From contig NZ_FOMT01000007.1 in NCBI RefSeq assembly GCF_900112695.1, positions 1-64,000 on the forward strand: a stretch of 64,000 bases of DNA. The letters run 5' to 3'. The notes under the pieces are model-generated. The model was not told where the DNA came from, did no database searches, and saw only the letters and a list, made by a program, of their open reading frames with translations. Each line of letters starts with the position of its first letter. The first letter of the stretch is position 1. Shown here piece by piece: positions 1 through 8,604 of this stretch. Source of the stretch: Paenibacillus catalpae (lineage in GTDB: Bacteria > Bacillota > Bacilli > Paenibacillales > Paenibacillaceae). The translations under genes and the position numbers were made by a program.

Positions 1-203
<203 letters not shown>

Positions 204-480
204 GTTCTGTTTGACTTGCTCAAACTTGTTTTTTCGCTTTTTCCGTTATTTCTAACGGGGCAGTTTTGCTCGTTGTTCAGTTTTCAAAGAACAATTTCTC
301 TTTCGTTTATCGCCCGTATCTCTCAGCGGCGACTTTTATAATATATCACAGTTGCCTATTTGAATGCAAGCACTTTTTTTCGTCTTTCGACATTTTTTTC
401 AAATGTCGTTTTCGACTTATTTCGTATTGCCTCAAAAGCGGCGAGTATTAATGTACCACAGGGCAAAAAGATAAGTCAAC
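204..480 (-). promoter_or_regulatory. rRNA operon leader with two tandem promoters and a boxA-like element
   Basis: Two sigma-A-like promoters point at the 16S gene. The upstream one has -35 TTGACT at 474-479 and -10 TACATT at 450-455, spacer 18. The downstream one has -35 TTGCAT at 364-369 and -10 TATATT at 340-345, spacer 18. The leader holds the conserved antitermination-like TGTTCTTTGAAAACTGAACA (about 273-293) and a small stem CCGTTA/TAACGG (243-258). Tandem promoters and this leader block are typical of Bacillus-type rrn operons. Roles are inferred from the family. No protein gene is seen in this stretch. Confidence 0.75.
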
Positions 481-494
481 CCATTTGTAAAAAT

Positions 495-523
495 AAAATA
501 CCCGTTCAAACAACGGGTATTTT
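495..523 (-). terminator. intrinsic terminator after the ygxA-like gene
   Basis: Perfect 12-bp inverted repeat AAAATACCCGTT (495-506) and AACGGGTATTTT (512-523) with a 5-nt loop, followed on the minus strand by a T-rich run. It lies 15 nt past the ygxA-like stop codon and separates that gene from the rRNA promoters. Confidence 0.85.
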
Positions 524-537
524 GCATCATTACTGTA

Positions 538-1410
538 TCAAATTGCCGTAAGCAAATATCTGAGTTCCATTACATCCGGATCTCCGTTATTCGGCAGAAC
601 CGCTACCTCGCGGACATATGCCCGCTTAACCAGATTCTGAACGACAAGGGACAAATCAATATGCAGTTCTTGTATCAATGGATAGTTCTGCAGCTCACAT
701 AAACTCCATGGCTCCTGCCTGCTGCTAATTGCTTCAAATAATAAAGAGCAGCATGCCTTCATTTTGTTCATAACGGTAAACTCACAAGCAAGCATAACGA
801 GCCGGACACGCTGTTCCAAGGATTCCGGACTTGCCGTCAGTTCCTCATACAGCTTATATACACCCGGATGGACTCTGCGGATCTGTCTCCATAACGTAAG
901 CTCCGGATGATACCCTTCTTCTATAAGTACAATGTGTGCCCAGTGATGAAGTGCTGTCATCACATGACTGTGCGCATCCAAAATATTATTGTCCTCAAGA
1001 TCCTGCTTCGCTTGCAGATAGGTACGCAAGAATCCGGAAAACTCGGCGAAACGCTTTTGTTCCCGCATCATATCAGGAAATAACATCAATTGCTCACGAA
1101 TATTCGTCAAGTAATTGTCGCGCTCCAACAATATCTCCCCCCGAACCATCCATTGGATTATGCTGCCGCTTCCTCTGCCCACAATCCATTGCTCCAAACG
1201 ACCGGTGTCAACCGTCCGAACCATGATTCGTTTGCCATTCAAACAAACTTGTTCGGTTTCTTCACTTGCCCCGCTCTCTCGCACAACAAGAAATAAAACG
1301 TCCAACCCTTCAATCTGTGGATTATAAGGATACGGATTTTCGATTGCTACCAGACCGACTAAATCCAGCTGCGAACGATACGTTTCAATAAAATACTGTT
1401 TCGTATTCAC
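538..1410 (-). CDS. ygxA: nucleotidyltransferase-like protein, YgxA family
   Basis: 290 aa, soluble, no signal peptide. The sequence and length match the YgxA family of Bacillus and Paenibacillus: an N-terminal nucleotidyltransferase-like fold (about residues 1-115), a helical middle (120-225) and a C-terminal winged-helix-like part (about 235-290). I see no obvious GS...DxD catalytic signature, so catalytic activity is uncertain. In Bacillus subtilis ygxA sits between ygzB and an rRNA operon, and the same order is seen here (16S gene to one side, ygzB divergent on the other), which supports the assignment. The biological role is not known. It ends in its own terminator at 495-523. Confidence 0.8.
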   Translation of the reverse strand: MNTKQYFIETYRSQLDLVGLVAIENPYPYNPQIEGLDVLFLVVRESGASEETEQVCLNGKRIMVRTVDTGRLEQWIVGRGSGSIIQWMVRGEILLERDNYLTNIREQLMLFPDMMREQKRFAEFSGFLRTYLQAKQDLEDNNILDAHSHVMTALHHWAHIVLIEEGYHPELTLWRQIRRVHPGVYKLYEELTASPESLEQRVRLVMLACEFTVMNKMKACCSLLFEAISSRQEPWSLCELQNYPLIQELHIDLSLVVQNLVKRAYVREVAVLPNNGDPDVMELRYLLTAI

Positions 1411-1563
1411 TTGAGCCTCCGTATAGCTAAACCAATTGGATTAAGCTATAATAATTATCTGTATAGTATTATCTTTTTCGACAAACTGTGGCGGTTTCCT
1501 TCTTTCCAAATAAAGAAAACCGTTAACGTTACATACGTCTGTCGCATAGAGAGGAATGGAATA

Positions 1564-1917
1564 GTGAATAAGATTTTTTTCAAATCGGCAAAAATCAATG
1601 AATTCCGTTTGTGGGGCCTCGTCTTTACGCTAGTTGGCATGGGAGTCATGATCATAGGAACAGGCGGAATTGTCTGGTGGGGACAAACCGGCAAAATATT
1701 CGCTGCTATCTTTATGGTTATCGGAATGATCTCCCTTTTGATCAGCTGCGTGGTATATTTCTGGGCAGGCATGATGTCGACAAGCGCCACGATGCTCGAA
1801 TGCCCTGAATGTCACCGACCGACAAAAATGCTTGGGAAAACCGACCGCTGTATGTATTGCAAAACAATACTGACGCTTGATCCCGCTCAAGCGACGCATG
1901 AGCCTTCGGTAGAATAG
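1564..1917 (+). CDS. ygzB: UPF0295/DUF2614 membrane protein with zinc-ribbon tail, YgzB family
   Basis: 117 aa from GTG at 1564, chosen because a GAGGAA ribosome site lies just upstream; the open frame extends to 1411 but has no better start. Two transmembrane helices (about residues 15-37 and 43-66) are followed by a short cytoplasmic tail with CPEC (about 79-82) and CMYC (about 96-99), a likely zinc ribbon. The pattern (VYFW.GM.ST ... CPxC ... CM.C ... LTLDP) matches B. subtilis YgzB closely. Function unknown. It is the rightward member of a divergent pair with ygxA. In B. subtilis it is next to perR; here a glycosidase gene and a repeat array separate them. Confidence 0.85.
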   Translation: MNKIFFKSAKINEFRLWGLVFTLVGMGVMIIGTGGIVWWGQTGKIFAAIFMVIGMISLLISCVVYFWAGMMSTSATMLECPECHRPTKMLGKTDRCMYCKTILTLDPAQATHEPSVE

Positions 1918-1920
1918 AAC

Positions 1921-1965
1921 AAAAGAACATCCCCCTGGTGCCTGGCATCAGGGGGATGTTCTTTT
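1921..1965. terminator. bidirectional terminator between ygzB and the GH18 gene
   Basis: Perfect 17-bp arms (AAAAGAACATCCCCCTG at 1921-1937 and its complement at 1949-1965) with an 11-nt loop and A/T tracts on both sides. It lies between two genes whose 3' ends face each other, so it can serve both. Confidence 0.92.
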
Positions 1966-1983
1966 GTTTATTTATAAAATTTA

Positions 1984-3705
1984 TTATGGCCTTTTGTTAA
2001 TTGCTTCATCAATTACTGACCAGATAGAAGAGGTCTGGAAGGAACGGTTCCATGTAGCAACGCCTGCAAGATCAAGCTCTCGCATTAGCTTCACACGGGA
2101 CTGGATAGATTTCGCGTCTTCAATCCATATCCGGTTAAGAGCACCGTTCTCCGTATACTCCACATAATTCTGCCCCGAAGCTTGGTCAAACTTTGGTGTA
2201 AGTTTTTTGCTCGCTATAATGTCCTTAACCTTGTCCATCCCTACTGCCTTGGAACTTACTTTCCCGCCTTGTTCCGTCCAGATACGAGTATATAACGGCA
2301 TACTCAGAATAAGTTTATTCGCCGGCACACCATCTTCTTCAATTATCCGTTTTACCGAATTCTCCGTCCAAGCAAGAGATGCAACAGAGCCTGCTACCGG
2401 ACTGGAAGACCAGTGCTCGTCATAAGCCATCACCATCATATAATCGACTGTACGACCGAGTGCCGTACGGTCAAGGAACAAGGACCAAAGCTCACTATTA
2501 GATTTTGGCGTTACATCAATTGATACAACAAGCCCTTCTTCATGCAGAAGAGGTGTAAGCTCTCTGACAAATTGAACAAGATTCGCTTTATCCGACGTAC
2601 GCACGTTCTCAAAATCGATATTAATCCCCTGGAGATCGTAGGTCTCAGCAAAAGCCAGCAACTGACGAATCATCTTGAACCGTGTATCGGCCTTGGCTAA
2701 AGCCTCGGTTGTTTGTTCTGGCTCAAATCCGTTACTGAATAAGGCCCAAACCTGCATCCCTTGTTTATGAGCCCACCGCACATAGGCCGGGTCCGCCTTG
2801 CCTTCAATGGTCCCCTTACCGTCCTGAAGCTCAAACCAGGTTGGACTTACTACATTAACGCCTTTCAGGCTGCTGCCTATGGATGCCGGATCAGGATTTT
2901 TCTCATACACAGCTTCCCAGGTAAGATTAATTTTTTTGCCAAGTACTTTCCAAGGAATAAACGCCTCTTCCTTAGTTGCTTGGGGCACCTTCTCTATACT
3001 AGCCAGCTCTACACTCGACTTCTGCATAAAACCAATTTGTCCTTGGGGACCTTGGACGAACAGCCATCCGTCTTCCTCTCCCCAAATCCGGACCACCTCA
3101 CCTTGCGGCACCTTTTCCGCAATGGGCGAATGAATACTTGTTTTAGCTCGAATCGCACTGCCCTTTGATTTTAATGCTTTCGCTTGCTGAATAGATTCCC
3201 CGGCCTGGAGTAAAATAACGATGCCGGTATCCGCCTTGTACTCTGCCTTCAAGCCGTACAGCTCTTCAAGCGGTGTGATTGGTATATAGACGGCATTATC
3301 CTTCGTCTGTGCCGCAATATGCAATTCATAAGGCTTCTGATTAAGTTCTGCTGTAAGTGCATCCGTCTTTAACCTTAATACCTTATTATTAGTGGTCAAA
3401 ACAAGGGAGCCGGTTGCCGCTTCATAATAGATAGGCTCGTCCGGTCCAAGCACCTTCTGCACGGCTGTAATAGGCAACAGCACTTCATCTTTATCAATAA
3501 CTGCGCCTTGATCCATCAATTCGCCCTGATAGGTTATCGGATGTTCCATCCCGTAGTCAGGAACCGTTATATGCTGGTTAGGGATAAACTTCATGTAAAT
3601 AAACCACACGCCCATCGCTGCCGCGATAAATAGCAGGAATAGCATCGTATACCATGCTCCCCCGCCCTTTCGGCGGCGCGGCGCCCTGGTGTACATCGTC
3701 TCCAA
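1984..3705 (-). CDS. membrane-anchored glycoside hydrolase family 18 protein with stalk and SH3 domains
   Basis: 573 aa from TTG at 3705, backed by an AGGAG site 9 nt upstream; ATG at 3696 is the alternative. A basic start and one transmembrane helix (about residues 17-40) anchor it outside the cell. Next come a copper-amine-oxidase-N-like stalk domain (about 45-165), a bacterial SH3 domain (about 180-235) that in relatives binds peptidoglycan, and a GH18 barrel (about 255-565). The GH18 signature reads GINIDFE: the catalytic Glu and the Asp two before it are kept, while the middle Asp of DxxDxDxE is Asn, as in spore-cortex SleL/YaaH-type enzymes. MMVMAYDEHW is the expected later strand. Probable N-acetylglucosaminidase acting on cell wall or cortex; the substrate is inferred. 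Confidence 0.85.
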   Translation of the reverse strand: METMYTRAPRRRKGGGAWYTMLFLLFIAAAMGVWFIYMKFIPNQHITVPDYGMEHPITYQGELMDQGAVIDKDEVLLPITAVQKVLGPDEPIYYEAATGSLVLTTNNKVLRLKTDALTAELNQKPYELHIAAQTKDNAVYIPITPLEELYGLKAEYKADTGIVILLQAGESIQQAKALKSKGSAIRAKTSIHSPIAEKVPQGEVVRIWGEEDGWLFVQGPQGQIGFMQKSSVELASIEKVPQATKEEAFIPWKVLGKKINLTWEAVYEKNPDPASIGSSLKGVNVVSPTWFELQDGKGTIEGKADPAYVRWAHKQGMQVWALFSNGFEPEQTTEALAKADTRFKMIRQLLAFAETYDLQGINIDFENVRTSDKANLVQFVRELTPLLHEEGLVVSIDVTPKSNSELWSLFLDRTALGRTVDYMMVMAYDEHWSSSPVAGSVASLAWTENSVKRIIEEDGVPANKLILSMPLYTRIWTEQGGKVSSKAVGMDKVKDIIASKKLTPKFDQASGQNYVEYTENGALNRIWIEDAKSIQSRVKLMRELDLAGVATWNRSFQTSSIWSVIDEAINKRP

Positions 3706-3721
3706 TTGCTCACTCTCCTAA

Positions 3722-3932
3722 AAAGAATTATCACCTACAAACAGCCTAGTTTTGGCTGTTTGTGATGATTCTTACTTCGAAAGCATTAGCTTAAAGAATT
3801 ATCACCTACAAACAGCCTGGTTTTGGCTGTTTGTGATGATTCTTACTTCGAAAGCATCAGCTTAAGAATTATCACCTACAAACAGCCTGACTGAGCTGTT
3901 TAAGATGATGCTTACATTGAAAGCATTCGCTT
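3722..3932. repeat. tandem hairpin repeat array 1, three units of about 71 bp
   Basis: Three head-to-tail units at 3722-3792, 3793-3863 and 3864-3932. Each holds AAGAATTATCA-CCTA-CAAACAGCC, a short loop, then GGCTGTTTGTGATGATTCTT: a stem of about 20 bp with a 4-nt bulge. A linker TACTTCGAAAGCATTAGCTT follows, with a smaller self-pairing part. Unit 3 has a changed loop and weaker pairing. The outer AAGAATT/ATTCTT arms and the linker recur in the array at 14306-14571, but the inner stem differs. It lies between the perR terminator and the GH18 start codon. No coding frame runs through it. Confidence 0.95.
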
Positions 3933-3934
3933 TT

Positions 3935-3982
3935 ATAAAAAAGACGTGCAATTCCGCGTATTACCGCATCTATGCACGCCTT
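3935..3982 (-). terminator. terminator after perR
   Basis: Arms AAGACGTGCA (3941-3950) and TGCACGCCTT (3973-3982) with one mismatch and a 22-nt loop. On the minus strand the stem is followed by TTTTTTAT. It lies 26 nt beyond the perR stop and directly before repeat array 1. Confidence 0.8.
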
Positions 3983-4008
3983 ATTCTTCGAACTATTAGG
4001 ATCTTGGA

Positions 4009-4446
4009 TTATACTCTTGCCGCAGATTCGCAGCAGCTTGAGCATACCCCGTAAATCTCCATACGATGCCCTTCAACCGTAAATCCTGTCTTATGGGAAG
4101 CAGCTCGCTCCACTTCCAAAAGCGGCGGGTATTCAAAATCGACGATCTGGCCGCAGCTTTTGCAAATCGCATGGTAATGGTCGGACAAATCCGCATCAAA
4201 TCGGCTGGAGTCGTCACCGTAGGTTAATTCGCGAACTAAACCCGCTTCGACAAATAACCTCAAGTTATTATATATCGTAGCCACGCTCATACTCGGAAAA
4301 TTCGGAGACAGCGACTTATAAATTTCATCGGCCGTCGGATGTGACATCGAGCCCATCAAATAACTCAATATGGCGTGACGTTGCGGGGTCATACGGACGC
4401 CATTCATCTTTAACTGTTCAATCGCTTCGTTAACGCTGGCTCCCAT
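4009..4446 (-). CDS. perR: peroxide-responsive Fur-family repressor PerR
   Basis: 145 aa from ATG 4446, the same length as B. subtilis PerR; GTG 4455 is an alternative but has no spaced ribosome site. The DNA-binding winged helix covers about residues 15-80 and includes MSVATIYNNLRLF, the PerR form of the recognition helix. The regulatory metal site is intact: H36, D84, H90, H92 and D103. The structural zinc site is two CxxC pairs (C95/C98, C135/C138). HYHAICKSCGQIVDFEYP is diagnostic for PerR rather than Fur or Zur. Known role of the family: it represses peroxide-defence genes until a metal-bound His is oxidised. A TTGACA/TACAAT promoter lies upstream. Confidence 0.93.
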   Translation of the reverse strand: MGASVNEAIEQLKMNGVRMTPQRHAILSYLMGSMSHPTADEIYKSLSPNFPSMSVATIYNNLRLFVEAGLVRELTYGDDSSRFDADLSDHYHAICKSCGQIVDFEYPPLLEVERAASHKTGFTVEGHRMEIYGVCSSCCESAARV

Positions 4447-4479
4447 TCCCCTCACGCCTTTCTTTTACTAGATAAAACT

Positions 4480-4509
4480 ATTGTACGTTCATTCAAAATG
4501 GTTTGTCAA
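4480..4509 (-). promoter_or_regulatory. sigma-A promoter of perR
   Basis: On the minus strand, TTGACA (4504-4509) and TACAAT (4480-4485) with an 18-nt spacer, about 35 nt before the perR start. I see no clear TTATAATnATTATAA PerR box here, so autoregulation is not shown by this sequence. Confidence 0.65.
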
Positions 4510-4521
4510 TGAAAGCGCTCA

Positions 4522-6336
4522 TCAATTGGTCTCATTCAACTGTATGTAAATACTGTTAGTTGCATTCACCTGAATACGGTAAATGCCTGACCCCATTGTA
4601 CCCCGAATCGTTTTCTTACTTACCGCGAGCGGCAGATCCGTTGTAATACTGCCAAAAGTTACAGAACCAAAAACAGAATAATCCCCTATTGCAGGAACAC
4701 GAAGCTTGATTTCACCTACCGTACTATCAAGATCCCAATCCCCGCCAACCGTCTGGCTCGCTAGCTCAATGTTACCGTTAAGCGTAGACGCTTTTACTTC
4801 ACCAGCTGCTTCCTTTATTGCAATCTTGCCGTTTTTCGTGTCTGCTTCCACATTGCCAGCAATGCTGCTCAAAGTCATCGCTCCGTTCCAGGTCTCTGCC
4901 GCAAGATTGCCTGTCAGCGCCGTGACGGTCACGGCACCGTTCCTTGTAGTCAGTTCGGCATCACCGGTTACGCTTTGAAGCTTTATTCCCCCGTTCAGCC
5001 CGTGAATGACGAGCGGACCTTCAATCTGCTGAACGCCAATATCCCCATTGTCGCTCTTCAACTGCAGACCTCCAGGTGCAGTCAGACCGCTGGCGGTAAT
5101 AGGCCCATTATTAACATCAACCGTTATCGTCATCTGAGGAACGGATTCTGTTTCAGACTCCGTTAACGGGGGAGTTGTAGCATCGGAAGACGGATTGTCT
5201 GTGTTTTCAACCGGATCTGTGGCTGTAACAGATTTCTGCGGTACCGTAATTACAATATTCATACGAGGTTTACGGCTTCCGTTTGTGCCGTACGGCTCGC
5301 CTTTGGCCGTAATGGTCATCGAATCCGCATCCGATACTCTCTCCACAGCCGATTTGTCTGCAATCTGCCGGGCCTCCTGCTCATCCGTGACATCTACCCA
5401 AACTTCCGTATCGATCACGATCTGATTGGTCCCTCCGCCGTGCACGGTTACTTTGCCGTTCGGATTCGATACTTTAAGCTTGGTGATTGCCGCTGCATCA
5501 AACGGTACTGTATCTGTGTCCTTCACATATTTAAAGCCCTTCTCTTCCCCGTAATCAGGGGCACCATTCAGATCAACGTATTGATCAAGCCAACGGAACG
5601 GAAGCTCTGCATATTGGGTTACCGTAAAAGCAACGACAGAAATAACTAGCGCGATGATCACGCCCATAAAATCAAATCGCAGCCTTTTTGTACCTTTCCG
5701 ATAAATAATGCTGTAGATAACGATCTCTGCACCAAGCAAAATAAATACTGCTGGCCACCACTTGCCTATTAAGGCTATATCATTGCGGCCCTGCACCTGA
5801 TCCCATAGCAGCAGACCGCCAATCAGAATAATAAATATAGCGGACGTGAAACGCCCTAATCGAAACATGGACTGAACTCCCTTCACTCGTGAAAACCACA
5901 AAACAAGAGCCACTGCCACCAAAAACGGACCTACTGACATTTCCGCCAAATCATCCATCCATGGGATAAGCGCCGCCGGAGGGTCAATCAGGATAAACAT
6001 CAGCACACCTGCAGCCATAATCAGTATCCCAATCAGCGGAGACAATTTTTCCGATGAGCCCTCTTTGGACTCGGCCCTTGTCTGAAGAGCATCAAATACG
6101 CTGACGAAATAATAAACCGGCAGCGTAATGCCCAAATAGACGATAAACAGCAGATGCCTTGCAGCATTCGCATCTGACAGCCTAAGGATAGCTGCAATAT
6201 CAAGAACTAGAGCTGCGATCAGAAGCAGTCCTCTCTGATAGCGTCCCGTATATAAATGTCCCGCTCCAGGGAGCACAAATGCGAGAAATAAGGTAAGAAG
6301 TCTGCTCTTGGGCCGATCTAATCCGAGCTCACGCAA
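4522..6336 (-). CDS. polytopic membrane protein with C-terminal DUF4097-type beta-repeat domain
   Basis: 604 aa from TTG 6336, with GGAGG 7 nt upstream. The N-terminal half (about residues 12-245) has roughly eight hydrophobic helices with a LYTGRYQRG start seen in small TM2-like and LiaI/LiaF-type proteins. The C-terminal half (about 260-604) is beta-rich and extracytoplasmic. A Ser/Thr/Pro linker (about 375-395) leads to five or six repeats of about 18 residues with a G-x-v-x-a-x-t-x-N-G-x-i pattern, the DUF4097 adhesin-like repeat. Relatives act in cell-envelope stress sensing, but the exact job here is not known. Its start overlaps the end of the mgtC-like gene by 19 nt, so the two are co-transcribed. 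Confidence 0.7.
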   Translation of the reverse strand: MRELGLDRPKSRLLTLFLAFVLPGAGHLYTGRYQRGLLLIAALVLDIAAILRLSDANAARHLLFIVYLGITLPVYYFVSVFDALQTRAESKEGSSEKLSPLIGILIMAAGVLMFILIDPPAALIPWMDDLAEMSVGPFLVAVALVLWFSRVKGVQSMFRLGRFTSAIFIILIGGLLLWDQVQGRNDIALIGKWWPAVFILLGAEIVIYSIIYRKGTKRLRFDFMGVIIALVISVVAFTVTQYAELPFRWLDQYVDLNGAPDYGEEKGFKYVKDTDTVPFDAAAITKLKVSNPNGKVTVHGGGTNQIVIDTEVWVDVTDEQEARQIADKSAVERVSDADSMTITAKGEPYGTNGSRKPRMNIVITVPQKSVTATDPVENTDNPSSDATTPPLTESETESVPQMTITVDVNNGPITASGLTAPGGLQLKSDNGDIGVQQIEGPLVIHGLNGGIKLQSVTGDAELTTRNGAVTVTALTGNLAAETWNGAMTLSSIAGNVEADTKNGKIAIKEAAGEVKASTLNGNIELASQTVGGDWDLDSTVGEIKLRVPAIGDYSVFGSVTFGSITTDLPLAVSKKTIRGTMGSGIYRIQVNATNSIYIQLNETN

Positions 6337-7028
6337 TGCACGCCCTCCATCTGCTGAATTTGTTCCAGTAAAGCTAATAACGATTCATTCTTTGGCAATT
6401 GCACCGTCAAATGAAGCATAAACTGCTGCAGGCCATGCTCCCGCTTCCCGCTTTCTTCAAGCATCACTTTGCGGATCACAATCTGCTTCTCCGTCAGCAG
6501 CGCGTTCAGCGTCCGGACAATGGTAGACTGCTCATCCGCCTGAACAATCAACTGATGCTCCCTCTTTGTGCTGATATACCTTTTCTCCAGCTTGTTGAAC
6601 GCCCATAAGATAAGAAGAACGAGGACGGTTGTTACGGCAGCTGCAAAATAAAACCCGGCACCCACCGCGAGACCAATCGCCGAAACGACCCATAAAGAAG
6701 CAGCAGTCGTTAGTCCCGTGATGGACTTGCCCGTGAATAAAATCGTACCCGCCCCAAGAAAACCCACCCCTGTTATAACGGCTGCAGCCAACCGTGCAGG
6801 GTCCACGCGGACATTCGTTTCATTCACAAAAGAGGAAAAGCCATATATCGATAAGAGCATCAGCAAACAGGAACCGATACATACCAGTGTGTTTGTGCGC
6901 AGCCCAGCTGCATGATTGGATTGTTCTCGCTCAAGGCCAATCAACCCGCCTAACAGCATGGCAAGCAGCAGCCTCAATCCCAAATGAAGCTCGTTAATAT
7001 ACCAAGGATTCGTAACATCAAGACCCAT
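6318..7028 (-). CDS. MgtC/SapB family membrane protein
   Basis: 236 aa from ATG 7028 (TTG 7040 also possible). The N-terminal 150 residues are four or five helices with the family signatures GGLIGLEREQSNHAAGLRTN and GVGFLGAGTIL. The C-terminal 75 residues look like a small ACT-like cytoplasmic domain. MgtC proteins are linked to magnesium limitation and, in pathogens, to intracellular survival; many bacilli carry one whose role is not settled. It is the first gene of a two-gene unit with the DUF4097 protein. No Mg2+ riboswitch is visible in the short upstream gap. Confidence 0.85.
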   Translation of the reverse strand: MGLDVTNPWYINELHLGLRLLLAMLLGGLIGLEREQSNHAAGLRTNTLVCIGSCLLMLLSIYGFSSFVNETNVRVDPARLAAAVITGVGFLGAGTILFTGKSITGLTTAASLWVVSAIGLAVGAGFYFAAAVTTVLVLLILWAFNKLEKRYISTKREHQLIVQADEQSTIVRTLNALLTEKQIVIRKVMLEESGKREHGLQQFMLHLTVQLPKNESLLALLEQIQQMEGVHCVSSD

Positions 7029-7097
7029 GAGGCAGCACAACCTTTCGTATCATAATTGTACCATATTAGTATGCATGTGGACCTGCATTCCATGAAA

Positions 7098-7131
7098 AGA
7101 CGCCGCTCATCACGAAGGATGAGCGGCGTCT
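7098..7131 (-). terminator. terminator after gatB
   Basis: Perfect 14-bp arms AGACGCCGCTCATC (7098-7111) and GATGAGCGGCGTCT (7118-7131) with a 6-nt loop, followed on the minus strand by TTTT. It closes the gatCAB operon. Confidence 0.93.
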
Positions 7132-7147
7132 AATGGTCAACTCCGAG

Positions 7148-8590
7148 TTAGGCTTTCAGACGTTCAAGCAGAAGCTTGTTGACAAGGGCCGGATTTGCCT
7201 TGCCTTTCGTCTCTTTCATGATCTGGCCGACAAGGAAACCTATCGCTTTATCTTTACCCGCTTTAAAGTCTTCTACCGATTGCGGATTCGCTTGAATAAT
7301 CTGATCCACTACGGCTACAAGCGCGCCTTCATCGCTGATTTGTACGAGCCCCTGCTCTTCAACGATTTGCTGCGGAAGCTTGCCCGACTCCAGCATCGAT
7401 TTGAAGACGGTCTTGGCGATTTTGCTGCTGATTGTGCCTTTCTCAAGCAAACCAATCATTTCCCCAAGCCCTTGGCCGGTAATTTTCACTTCGGAAAGCT
7501 CCAGGCTGTTTGCATTCAAATAACCAAGCAGATCGCCCATAATCCAGTTGGACACCGCTTTAGCATCCTTCGTATAGTTCAGGCTTTCTTCAAAGAAATC
7601 AGCAAGCTTCTTCGAAGATGTAATTACTTCCGCATCATAGGATGGCAGGCCGTAATCACTTGTATAACGAGCCTTGCGTGCATCCGGAAGCTCAGGAATC
7701 GAAGCGCGGACACGGTCTTTCCATTCTTGACTGATGTTCAGACGAACAAGGTCAGGATCCGGGAAGTACCGGTAATCATGCGATTCTTCCTTGCCGCGCA
7801 TGGAGAAGGTTTTGCCTTGCGTATCATCCCATCGGCGAGTTTCTTGAATAACGACTCCGCCGTCATTCAGAATTTCAGCCTGACGGATTTGTTCGTATTC
7901 CAGACCGCGTTGAACGCCGCGGAACGAGTTCATGTTCTTCAGCTCGGCACGTGTACCGAACTTCTCTTGCCCATAAGGACGAAGACTGATGTTAGCGTCA
8001 CAGCGCAGGCTGCCTTCTTCCATCTTCACGTCCGATACTTCGCAGTACAGCATGATCGCCTTCAGCTTCTCGAGGTACGCCTTCGCTTCCTCCGGCGTAC
8101 GGATATCCGGCTCGGATACGATCTCAACAAGCGGTGTACCAACGCGGTTAAAGTCTACGAGCGAAGCATATCCGCCGTCCACATGCGTCAGTTTGCCGGC
8201 ATCTTCCTCCAGATGGAGTCGAGTAATACCGATCCGTTTGGTCTCGCCGTTCACTTCGATATCAATCCAGCCATTTTCGCCAATCGGCTGATCAAATTGC
8301 GAGATCTGATACGCTTTTGGCGAATCCGGGTAGAAATAGTTTTTGCGGTCGAATTTGCTGATGTCGGCAATTTCGCAGTTAAGCGCCATAGCTGCTTTCA
8401 TGGCATATTCGACAGCTTGCTTGTTCAGCACGGGCAGTACGCCCGGGTGCCCAAGACATACCGGGCATGTATGAGTATTAGCCGGTGCACCAAAAGCGGT
8501 GGAGCAGCCACAGAAAATTTTACTGTTCGTATGCAGCTCCACATGCACTTCCAGACCAACTACTGTTTCGTATTGAGTCGCTTCAGACAT
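7148..8590 (-). CDS. gatB: aspartyl/glutamyl-tRNA amidotransferase subunit B
   Basis: 480 aa from ATG 8590, chosen for its GGGAG ribosome site 8 nt upstream; an in-frame start at 8608 adds six residues. The protein begins YETVVGLEVHVEL with the GatB kinase-like core (to about residue 290, including CPVCLGHPG and the HLEEDAGK metal region) and ends in a YqeY-like tRNA-binding domain (about 330-478). It phosphorylates the misacylated Glu-tRNA(Gln) or Asp-tRNA(Asn) and uses ammonia from GatA to amidate it. It overlaps the frame of gatA and is the last gene of gatC-gatA-gatB. Confidence 0.97.
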   Translation of the reverse strand: MSEATQYETVVGLEVHVELHTNSKIFCGCSTAFGAPANTHTCPVCLGHPGVLPVLNKQAVEYAMKAAMALNCEIADISKFDRKNYFYPDSPKAYQISQFDQPIGENGWIDIEVNGETKRIGITRLHLEEDAGKLTHVDGGYASLVDFNRVGTPLVEIVSEPDIRTPEEAKAYLEKLKAIMLYCEVSDVKMEEGSLRCDANISLRPYGQEKFGTRAELKNMNSFRGVQRGLEYEQIRQAEILNDGGVVIQETRRWDDTQGKTFSMRGKEESHDYRYFPDPDLVRLNISQEWKDRVRASIPELPDARKARYTSDYGLPSYDAEVITSSKKLADFFEESLNYTKDAKAVSNWIMGDLLGYLNANSLELSEVKITGQGLGEMIGLLEKGTISSKIAKTVFKSMLESGKLPQQIVEEQGLVQISDEGALVAVVDQIIQANPQSVEDFKAGKDKAIGFLVGQIMKETKGKANPALVNKLLLERLKA

Positions 8591-8604
8591 CGTTATATCT
8601 CCCT

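Noticed and set aside
4480..4509. PerR box for autoregulation of perR
   Set aside because: No sequence close to TTATAATnATTATAA in the promoter region.
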